The translations under genes and the position numbers were made by a program. A stretch of DNA of 13,367 nt. Source: Desulfobacteraceae bacterium (GTDB lineage Bacteria > Desulfobacterota > Desulfobacteria > Desulfobacterales > Desulfobacteraceae). The notes under the pieces are model-generated. The model was not told the origin of the DNA. It ran no database searches and was given only the letters and a program-made list of their open reading frames with translations. The DNA lies in assembly GCA_015486915.1 (NCBI GenBank), contig WFQS01000528.1, positions 1 to 13,367 of the forward strand, given 5' to 3'. This document shows, piece by piece, positions 5,060 through 11,115 of this stretch (positions are counted from its first letter, which is position 1; every line of letters begins with the position of its first letter).

Positions 5060-6823
5060 TTATTTTTTCTTTGAGGAAAGCTCAGGAAAATCCCAGTAAA
5101 AATATTCATTGGCCTGTTTGCCTTCGCCTTTGTCTTTTCTTGCGATTTCGTTTTCTCTAAGTTCAATCCTTCTGATTTTCCCACTGATTGTTTTTGGGAC
5201 TTCAGTTACAAATTCAATGATTCTTGGAATCTTGAATTTTGCAAGGATATCTATTGAATGCTGGAAAAGTTCAAGGGCAAGTTCCTTTGAAGGCTCAAAT
5301 CCTTTATTCAGGATAATATATGCCTTTACAAGCTGGTATCTCTTTGGGTCTGGTGCACCGATAACGGCAGCTTCGCCAACGGCTTCATGCTCAACAAGGG
5401 CGCTTTCAACTTCAAATGGTCCCACGCGGTAATCGGAAGATTTGATAACATCATCAGCCCTTCCCACAAACCACCAGTAACCGTCGGAGTCAAAGGTTGC
5501 ACGGTCGCCTGTGTAATAGTAATTGTCAATGAACACGCTTGCCATTTTTTCAGGGTTGCCGATATACTCTGAAAACAGCCCGATGGGTCTCCATTTTGTA
5601 AGCCTTGCTGCAATATGTCCCGGTGTATCGGGAGTTGATATTTCCTTTCCTTCATCGTCAAGCAGTACCATATCGTACATGAATGAAGGATATCCAAAGG
5701 AGCCGGAACGCATTTTGCCTGTCATCCAGGGAGGATTACCAATCATTGCCGTGGATTCTGTCTGGCCGTAAAAGTCACGGATTTCAGTTCCTGTAGCCTC
5801 TTTCCACTGTTTTATAACTTCAGGGTTCAATGGCTCACCTGCACCAATGGACTGACGCAGGTTGGAAAGATCAAATTTTGCAAGGTCAAGATTGATGAAC
5901 ATTCTCCATGCAGTTGGCGGAGCACAGAAAGTGCTTACCTTCGCAGCAACAAGAGACTCGAGATATTGTACACCGTCAAGGACTGTAAAATTAAATCCCG
6001 TTGCAGTTGCACCAACATTTAAAGGACCGAAAAAGCTGCTCCATGCCCATTTTGCCCAGCCCGGAGCACTTAAATTGTGATGAACATCATCTGGTCTTAT
6101 TCCTGCCATGACAGAGGTTGAAAGATGCCCAATTGGATATGCAGTGGAATGACCAACTCTTTTTGCAAGTCCTGTGGTGCCTGATGTAAAAAAGCAGAAT
6201 AGTGTTTCAGATGATTTTGTCTTTGCAGGTTCAGCTTCTGCAGCCTCTTTTTCAACGTCACTGTAGCTCTTCCATCCGTCAGCTTTGCCAAGGACAATTT
6301 TTATTTTTGGTGTAACACCGGTAACTTTAATGGCTTCATCAACAACATCTGTAAAAGCTTCATCGGCCATCATGACATCGGGAGCATAGGTTTCAAACCT
6401 GAACTGGAGCTCTCTCATGGTCATGGTTGTCGCTGTTGGAACGGTTATGATTCCGCCTTTTACAGCAGCAAAGCTTGAAAACCATGTTTCAGGAACAATG
6501 GGAACCATCATGTACATATTGTCCCCTTTGTCAACGCCGCTGCCGCGAAGGAAATTTAACACCTTGTTACCATTGGCTGCAAGTTCTTTATAGGAAAAGC
6601 TTTTTGCTTCTTTAGTTGCAATATCTCTCCAGATAAGAGCTGTTTTGTCACCTTGATTTTTAACGTGCAGCCCTTCAAAAATTTCATCTGCCCAGTTAAA
6701 ATACTCCGGAAGCTCCATGTAGTTCAATTTTTCAAAAAAAGCTTTAGCGGCAGCTTCCTTGTCGTCATTGTCTTCCATCATGTTAAGATCCATGACTTCT
6801 TTAAATAAATCCTGCATGCCCAT
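5060..6823 (-). CDS. Acyl-CoA synthetase, AMP-forming (medium-chain type)
   Basis: This 587-residue enzyme of the ANL superfamily activates a carboxylic acid with ATP and CoA to acyl-CoA, AMP and PPi. Seen in order: the ATP-binding loop TSGTTGLAKRV (from residue 213), DFYGQTES, YYTGD with Asp440, the hinge-region GRADDVIKSSDYRVGPFEVE, and the C-terminal PKTISGK with Lys549 as the adenylation lysine. The overall pattern fits the medium-chain (MACS) group; the acid used is not determinable and aromatic acids are possible. The ATG at 6823 has AAGGAG 8 nt upstream; a longer frame to 6871 lacks this and covers the likely promoter. It is the third gene of the tetR-dehydrogenase-synthetase module, but 438 bp with a terminator and palindromes separate it from the dehydrogenase, so it probably has its own promoter. 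Confidence 0.9.
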   Translation of the reverse strand: MGMQDLFKEVMDLNMMEDNDDKEAAAKAFFEKLNYMELPEYFNWADEIFEGLHVKNQGDKTALIWRDIATKEAKSFSYKELAANGNKVLNFLRGSGVDKGDNMYMMVPIVPETWFSSFAAVKGGIITVPTATTMTMRELQFRFETYAPDVMMADEAFTDVVDEAIKVTGVTPKIKIVLGKADGWKSYSDVEKEAAEAEPAKTKSSETLFCFFTSGTTGLAKRVGHSTAYPIGHLSTSVMAGIRPDDVHHNLSAPGWAKWAWSSFFGPLNVGATATGFNFTVLDGVQYLESLVAAKVSTFCAPPTAWRMFINLDLAKFDLSNLRQSIGAGEPLNPEVIKQWKEATGTEIRDFYGQTESTAMIGNPPWMTGKMRSGSFGYPSFMYDMVLLDDEGKEISTPDTPGHIAARLTKWRPIGLFSEYIGNPEKMASVFIDNYYYTGDRATFDSDGYWWFVGRADDVIKSSDYRVGPFEVESALVEHEAVGEAAVIGAPDPKRYQLVKAYIILNKGFEPSKELALELFQHSIDILAKFKIPRIIEFVTEVPKTISGKIRRIELRENEIARKDKGEGKQANEYFYWDFPELSSKKK

Positions 6824-6865
6824 AAGAATCACTCCTTGCTGTTTTATTATTATTGTTAATATGAA

Positions 6866-6882
6866 GGACATATATTATGTCC
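6866..6882. promoter_or_regulatory. Palindrome upstream of the acyl-CoA synthetase gene
   Basis: GGACATA (6866-6872) and TATGTCC (6876-6882) are a perfect 7-bp inverted repeat with a 3-bp centre, about 43-59 bp before the ATG. The minus strand reads CATAAT/TAATAT within it, so it may overlap a -10 box. It is a candidate operator; no binding factor is known. Confidence 0.5.
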
Positions 6883-6903
6883 ACATTGTATATGACAGTT
6901 GTT

Positions 6904-6917
6904 ACTGAGCGCTCGGT
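6904..6917. promoter_or_regulatory. GC-rich palindrome, TetR-type operator candidate
   Basis: ACTGAGCGCTCGGT is symmetric about AGCGCT with one mismatched pair. It sits in otherwise AT-rich DNA about 80 bp upstream of the synthetase start. It looks like the GAGCGCTC-centred sites of many TetR-family repressors (resemblance by eye only). It does not match the TTCTA/TAGAA palindromes before the local tetR gene. Confidence 0.5.
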
Positions 6918-7002
6918 CGGTACGGGCTTAAAAAAAATCAGGTCATTCCCGCAATCCCCTTTTGCTCTTTTGTGTTGATTTATATGCCCTGAAATTTTTT
7001 AT

Positions 7003-7069
7003 AACGGCCATGAGGCCGAACTGGTGGCTTTTAAACGACCTCAAAGAATCAAAGATTCTGACAAATATT
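7003..7069 (-). repeat. Dispersed repeat, copy C (partial, inverted)
   Basis: Read on the minus strand, it keeps two blocks of the repeat seen at 4881-4971 and 9130-9220: the ATTTGTCAGAATCTTTGATT block and the CGGCCTCATGGCCGTT end. The sequence between them has diverged. The end block contains the palindrome CGGCC-TCAT-GGCCG. Confidence 0.65.
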
Positions 7070-7222
7070 GAGACTCTCACTCCGAAAGAAATTTTGAAAG
7101 AGTTTCATATATAAACTATTTAAGAAAGCACTTAATCAACAACACTTAAATGATATAGATTAATATAATAATATTTGTCAAAGACTTTTTTATTATTTTG
7201 TAAAATCTTTTGTGTGTGGGGG

Positions 7223-7250
7223 GGCAGATCCGGGTAAGACCGGATCTGCC
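7223..7250 (-). terminator. Hairpin terminator of the acyl-CoA dehydrogenase gene
   Basis: GGCAGATCCGG (7223-7233) and 7240-7250 form a perfect 11-bp stem with a 6-nt loop, starting 11 bp after the dehydrogenase stop on the minus strand. A T-run is not immediate (C-rich, then AAAAGATTTT), so it may act as a transcript-end stabiliser or a weaker terminator. Confidence 0.65.
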
Positions 7251-7261
7251 ATGGAAGTTTA

Positions 7262-9070
7262 TCATGCAAATGCAGCATCGGGCATTTCCATAATGGAAGG
7301 TACATTTTTTTTAAGTGTTTCCATTTCAGCCATGGTTGACGGAATCACAAAATCTATGAAATACTCTGCAGTTTTAACCTGTCCCTGGTAAAACACTTTA
7401 TCCTTTTTCTTTGCCTTTTCGATTTTTGAAGCAGCAACTACTGCTCTCCAAAGCTCTAACCAGGCAAGGCATACATCGCCTGTAACATTGAGGAACGGAT
7501 GGGCCATTGCAAAGGCATCAAGCACTTTTTCAGACATGGCTGTCATACCCATGTGCATTGCTGTCTCCCCGAGAAGATGCACCGCTTTTTCAAACTTTGC
7601 CGCCATATCTTTAAGAATTGATATTTCTTTTGCTTCTGCAGTCGTTTTATTCATTTCTCCCAAAAGATCCATAAAGGGTTTTCCTTTTTTAAGTCCCAGT
7701 TTTCTTCCAAGCAGATCCATGGCCTGGATTCCATTGGTACCTTCATAGATGCTGGTGATTTTACAGTCACGCAAAAGTTGTTCCTGGGGATATTCCTGAA
7801 TAAACCCGTATCCTCCGTAAACCTGGATTCCCTGGGTGCATACTTCAAAGCCTTTGTCCGTACAATATGCCTTTGCAACGGGTATGAGGAGTTCAATAAG
7901 CCCTGAATACTTTTCTTTTTCATCCTCTGTTTCCGCAGTTTTGACTTTATCAAACAAAAGACCTGTAAAGTACAGAAGAATTCTCATACCGTCAACATAT
8001 GCCTTCATTGAGACCAGCTGGCGTTTTACATCGGGATGATTTATTATGGTTACAGATTTCGGGTTTTTATCGAACATGCTTAAAAGATCTGCGCCCTGCA
8101 CCCTTTCTTTTGCATAATTAACGGCATTTACATAGGACGCGGATGCAAGGCCCAAGCCCTGCATTGCAACTCCAAGTCTTGCCTCGTTCATCATGACAAA
8201 CATCGCTTTCATGCCCTTGTTCTTTTTCCCGAGAAGCTCTCCTGTACATTTCCCCTTTGAACCAAATGAAAGAGAGGCTGTGCTGTTGCCGTGAATTCCC
8301 ATTTTTTCTTCAAGACCGGTACATTCCACATCATTAGATTCTCCGATACTGCCGTCTTTGTTTATTTTATACTTGGGCACAAGAAACAATGAAATTCCCC
8401 TGGTACCGGCAGGCTCACCTTCTATACGGGCAAGGACGGGATGGATTATGTTTTCCGTAAGATCATGGTCTCCGCCTGATATGAAAATTTTATTACCTGT
8501 TATGGAATAAGTTCCGTCTTCGTTTAATTTTGCACTTGTTGTAAGGGCACCTACATCGGAGCCTGCTTCAGGTTCCGTCAGACACATTGTACCTGCCCAT
8601 TTGCCGGAATAAAGGTTGGCAAGATATTTTTCCTTTTGCTGATCCGTGCCGAATTCTTCCACAAGCTTGCCTGCTCCGTGGGTAAGTCCCGGATACATCA
8701 TAAAAGCACAGTTTGCTCCTGTAAACATCTCCCCTGCAGCAATGGCAACGCTGCGCGGCATGCCCTGACCGCCGAAATCGGGATCATCACACATGGCTAT
8801 CCATTCACCTTCACAAAAGAGTTTAAACGGCTTGTGAAAGCATTCCGGAACCGTTACCTTTCCCTTTTCAAGAACGCATCCCTGCTGATCGCCTTCCTTT
8901 TCCGTTGAGAGAAGTTCTTTAACCGCAATATTTCTGGCCTCTGCAATAACCATATCAACGGTTTTTTTATTAAAGTCTTCAAATATTTCATTTTTGGATA
9001 AATCTGCAACCTTTAATACTTCATGCAGTACAAAATCCTGGTCCCTTCTGTCAGCTATCAACTGTGCCAT
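7262..9070 (-). CDS. Acyl-CoA dehydrogenase (600-residue, DmdC/FadE5-like class)
   Basis: This 602-residue FAD enzyme desaturates acyl-CoA to 2-enoyl-CoA and passes electrons to electron-transfer flavoprotein. Features seen are the acyl-CoA/FAD signature CLTEPEAGSDVG in the middle domain and the C-terminal helix motif YEGTNGIQAMDLLGR with Glu443, the expected catalytic base. An extra C-terminal region of about 130 residues marks the long class (with an added N-terminal segment and a C-terminal domain), which includes DmdC and mycobacterial FadE5. The exact substrate is unknown. The ATG at 9070 follows AAGGAG by 9 nt. It lies between tetR (138 bp upstream) and the synthetase (downstream), which argues for fatty- or related-acid beta-oxidation. 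The upstream gap carries repeat copy B, and no strong promoter was found there, so read-through from tetR is possible. Confidence 0.92.
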   Translation of the reverse strand: MAQLIADRRDQDFVLHEVLKVADLSKNEIFEDFNKKTVDMVIAEARNIAVKELLSTEKEGDQQGCVLEKGKVTVPECFHKPFKLFCEGEWIAMCDDPDFGGQGMPRSVAIAAGEMFTGANCAFMMYPGLTHGAGKLVEEFGTDQQKEKYLANLYSGKWAGTMCLTEPEAGSDVGALTTSAKLNEDGTYSITGNKIFISGGDHDLTENIIHPVLARIEGEPAGTRGISLFLVPKYKINKDGSIGESNDVECTGLEEKMGIHGNSTASLSFGSKGKCTGELLGKKNKGMKAMFVMMNEARLGVAMQGLGLASASYVNAVNYAKERVQGADLLSMFDKNPKSVTIINHPDVKRQLVSMKAYVDGMRILLYFTGLLFDKVKTAETEDEKEKYSGLIELLIPVAKAYCTDKGFEVCTQGIQVYGGYGFIQEYPQEQLLRDCKITSIYEGTNGIQAMDLLGRKLGLKKGKPFMDLLGEMNKTTAEAKEISILKDMAAKFEKAVHLLGETAMHMGMTAMSEKVLDAFAMAHPFLNVTGDVCLAWLELWRAVVAASKIEKAKKKDKVFYQGQVKTAEYFIDFVIPSTMAEMETLKKNVPSIMEMPDAAFA

Positions 9071-9129
9071 TTTTATTTTCTCCTTGTGCTTTTTTTATGA
9101 AATGCCTGTAAAGTTCCTTTAAACATCAT

Positions 9130-9220
9130 AGTTGGCTACGCGCATTCGACCCTGTATTTGTCAGAATCTTTGATCCTTAGAGGTTGTCTGAGAGTCTCCG
9201 GATCGGCCTCATGGCCGTTT
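9130..9220 (+). repeat. Dispersed ~91-bp repeat, copy B
   Basis: This copy aligns with 4881-4971 end to end with one small gap. It contains ATTTGTCAGAATCTTTGAT and ends with the palindrome CGGCC-TCAT-GGCCG (9204-9217). Its last 12 bp overlap the 3' end of tetR, whose stop codon (9209-9211, minus strand) lies inside the palindrome. Confidence 0.75.
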
Positions 9221-9856
9221 ACGTGAAATTCCCAGGGTAAACATCTTGAAAATCATGTTAAGCCTGTTTTTAAAATCTTCCTCGCTTTCTTCTGTAAACA
9301 GCGATGACCACGAAGCTGAATGGGCAATATCACTGAATAAAACTGCCATATCGCTTTCAGGGTAGGACTTGAATTCATTGGTTTTTTTCCCCTGCTCAAA
9401 AATACTGCGAAATAAATTGACCATTTTTTCATGCATTTTGTTTACGTTTTCGTTGAGTCTCGGCATTACCACAGAATCAATACTGCTTCTTTCTGCAATA
9501 TAGATTCTAATGAACTCGTTATTTTTTTTATAAAATTCTGCCATGGCAAAAAGAGATTCTTTAAGTTTTTCTGTGGGTGAGATATCATCTTTTTGACTGA
9601 TCCTGTAAAAAATTTTCCCAAGATCATGTATTTTTTCCATTACAAGATCGTTGTAGATCTGTTTTTTACTGGTAAAATATTTGTAAATTGTACCTAAGGG
9701 ATATTGTGCAGCCTGGCTGATCATGGCCATTGTTGTTCCGTGAAAGCCCTGGGATGCAAAAACAGACATGGCAGAATCAAGAATTTCCTTCTGCCTTCTT
9801 ATTTCATCCCTTTGTTTACGTGACAGTTTTATTTTTTTGTCCGGCATTTTTGTCAT
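9209..9856 (-). CDS. TetR/AcrR family transcriptional regulator
   Basis: This 215-residue protein has a typical N-terminal TetR helix-turn-helix at about residues 22-70: ILDSAMSVFASQGFHGTTM, then the recognition-helix region GTIYKYFTSKKQIYNDL. The helical C-terminal ligand/dimer domain is divergent, as usual. It heads the module tetR-dehydrogenase-synthetase on one strand, so an acyl-CoA or fatty-acid effector is likely but inferred. A near-consensus promoter and two palindromes lie just upstream and suggest autoregulation. No Shine-Dalgarno is visible before the ATG at 9856 or the in-frame ATG at 9847, so the start is uncertain by three codons. The final residues (RKRP) and the stop are encoded within repeat copy B. 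Confidence 0.88.
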   Translation of the reverse strand: MTKMPDKKIKLSRKQRDEIRRQKEILDSAMSVFASQGFHGTTMAMISQAAQYPLGTIYKYFTSKKQIYNDLVMEKIHDLGKIFYRISQKDDISPTEKLKESLFAMAEFYKKNNEFIRIYIAERSSIDSVVMPRLNENVNKMHEKMVNLFRSIFEQGKKTNEFKSYPESDMAVLFSDIAHSASWSSLFTEESEEDFKNRLNMIFKMFTLGISRKRP

Positions 9857-9879
9857 AATATAGTTTTACATTATAGTTA

Positions 9880-9893
9880 TTCTAATTATAGAA
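9880..9893. promoter_or_regulatory. Palindrome in the tetR leader (operator candidate 2)
   Basis: TTCTA-ATTA-TAGAA has 5-bp arms identical to those of the palindrome at 9909-9924. The centres are 30 bp apart, about three helical turns. It lies between the predicted tetR transcription start and the start codon. Confidence 0.5.
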
Positions 9894-9908
9894 AATCTAA
9901 TTCATTTT

Positions 9909-9924
9909 TAGAATTTATATTCTA
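9909..9924. promoter_or_regulatory. Palindrome over the tetR -10 box (operator candidate 1)
   Basis: TAGAA-TTTATA-TTCTA is a perfect inverted repeat whose centre is the complement of the -10 hexamer TATAAA of the tetR promoter. A protein bound here would block RNA polymerase, as in classic TetR autorepression. The region is AT-rich, so the pairing with 9880-9893 is the main support. Confidence 0.5.
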
Positions 9925-9942
9925 TACAATTCATCAAGTCAA
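9914..9942 (-). promoter_or_regulatory. sigma70-type promoter of tetR
   Basis: On the minus strand TTGACT (9942-9937), a 17-bp spacer and TATAAA (9919-9914) match the consensus at 5 of 6 and 5 of 6 positions. The predicted start is near 9907, giving a leader of about 50 nt. Confidence 0.65.
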
Positions 9943-10168
9943 GTGTTTTTTAAAAGAAACCAACTTGGCTGAAGCAACAAGTCCGGACGTTCCCTCTTTT
10001 TTTTCACCACTTTTTCACAATTTTTTAAGATAAAGCATATAGTGCTTATTACCGTCACGTGCGCTGAAACTATTTCTGGCAGATATATCCAGTGTCTGCC
10101 ATAGATATGACCCGCAACTTTAGCACGCAGTTCTTAAATTTGAGTAAAATGAATTAATCTTAAACTTA

Positions 10169-10197
10169 TTGACAAGGGATTTACCCGGTTCTATAAA
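10169..10197 (+). promoter_or_regulatory. Near-consensus sigma70 promoter before transposase and nagZ
   Basis: TTGACA (10169-10174), a spacer of exactly 17 bp and TATAAA (10192-10197) give 6/6 and 5/6 matches. The predicted start falls at about 10204, immediately before the inverted repeat at 10207. It reads through the transposase towards nagZ and may be the original nagZ promoter. Confidence 0.7.
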
Positions 10198-10206
10198 TGG
10201 GAACAA

Positions 10207-10220
10207 GGGTCGGACCAAGC
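10207..10220 (+). repeat. Left inverted repeat of the RAYT element
   Basis: GGGTCGGACCAAGC is an exact inverted match to 11124-11137. Its core GGTC-G-GACC is itself nearly palindromic. Confidence 0.7.
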
Positions 10221-10236
10221 AAAAAGGCTGTCAATT

Positions 10237-10249
10237 AAGGAGATAGCTT
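10237..10249 (+). repeat. Left 13-bp direct repeat
   Basis: AAGGAGATAGCTT is identical to 11115-11127. At the right-hand copy the same bases provide a Shine-Dalgarno (AAGGAG) for a TTG start of nagZ. Confidence 0.65.
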
Positions 10250-10317
10250 AATAAATACCTTCAAAACAGGTCTATATTAAAGTTTTCGGCCCCCAAAAGA
10301 CAATTATAGGAATAAAA

Positions 10318-11115
10318 ATGGCAAGAGCGAATAGGCATTATGTTCCAGGACACATCTGGCACTTAACCCATCGTTGTCATAAAAGGGAATTTTTATTCAA
10401 ATTCGCTAAAGATCGACTCCGATGGATGCAGTGGCTTTATCAAGCCAAGAAAAGATATCACCTTGTTGTCCTTGATTATATTGTAACATCCAACCACACA
10501 CACCTGTTGGTATATGATAATGGTAGAGCTGAAGTAATTCCAAAGTCTGTTCAATTAATAGCTGGAAGGATTGGACAAGAGTATAATATTAGAAAAAAGA
10601 GGAAAGGAGCTTTCTGGCAGGACCGTTATCATGCAACAGCTGTTGAAACAGGTGAGCACCTTTGGAAGTGCATTGCCTATATCGATTTGAACATGGTCAG
10701 GACAGGAATTATAAGCCATCCATCCCAATGGCAATGGAGCGGCTATAATGAAATACAAAAACCTAGGCGAAAAAATGTATTGATTGATTATGAAAAGGTC
10801 AGAACATTAGCAGGTTTTGATACTTTTAATGCTTTTCAGACAGCCCACAGAGATTGGATTGATAGTACATTGAAAGCTGATAGTATGAGGAGAAAGGAAA
10901 GATGGACCGAAAGTTTGGCTGTTGGTGGTAACAAGTTTATAAATGATATTTTGTCCCAAATGGGTTTCAGGGCAAACGGTCGTAAAATTATTGAAAAGGG
11001 GCAAACATTACAGATTCGCGAAGAAATACAATCCTATAATCCTCTTTTCGAGAGTCAAAACGGCATTATAACCCCTAAAAACACCATGGTTTGGCAACAA
11101 TACACCTATGAATAA
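10318..11115 (+). CDS. REP-associated tyrosine transposase (Y1, RAYT)
   Basis: This 265-residue single-strand DNA transposase belongs to the Y1_Tnp/HUH superfamily. The metal-binding HUH-type motif is SNHTHLL (His60 and His62). The later segment GAFWQDRYHATAVE and then YIDLNMVRTG (from Tyr121, the probable nucleophile) match the FWQxRYH...YIxLNPVRAG pattern of REP-associated transposases. The N-terminus MARANRHYVPGHIWHLTHR is also typical. A C-terminal extension of about 90 residues may bind the REP hairpin. AGGAA lies 7 nt before the ATG. It is driven by the strong promoter at 10169-10197 and overlaps the ATG of nagZ by 8 bp. All expected catalytic residues are present, so it looks intact; activity is unknown. 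Confidence 0.9.
   Translation: MARANRHYVPGHIWHLTHRCHKREFLFKFAKDRLRWMQWLYQAKKRYHLVVLDYIVTSNHTHLLVYDNGRAEVIPKSVQLIAGRIGQEYNIRKKRKGAFWQDRYHATAVETGEHLWKCIAYIDLNMVRTGIISHPSQWQWSGYNEIQKPRRKNVLIDYEKVRTLAGFDTFNAFQTAHRDWIDSTLKADSMRRKERWTESLAVGGNKFINDILSQMGFRANGRKIIEKGQTLQIREEIQSYNPLFESQNGIITPKNTMVWQQYTYE

Larger units (their letters stand above)
6824..7222. other. Intergenic region between synthetase and dehydrogenase genes
   Basis: No gene is supported here. From the synthetase side it holds a ribosome binding site, the palindromes at 6866-6882 and 6904-6917, copy C of the dispersed repeat (7003-7069) and an AT-rich stretch to 7200, ending at the dehydrogenase terminator. No consensus -35 box was found. 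Confidence 0.6.
9857..10317. other. Intergenic region between divergent tetR and transposase
   Basis: No gene is seen. The region holds the tetR promoter with its two palindromes (9880-9942), small hairpins at 10033-10047 and 10078-10100 of doubtful meaning, a strong plus-strand promoter (10169-10197), and the left repeat of the transposase element (10207-10249). Confidence 0.6.

Noticed and set aside
10033..10100. Small hairpins as riboswitch or small RNA
   Set aside because: Stems of 5-6 bp (10033-10047, 10078-10100) are expected by chance in AT-rich DNA, and no promoter or terminator frames them.
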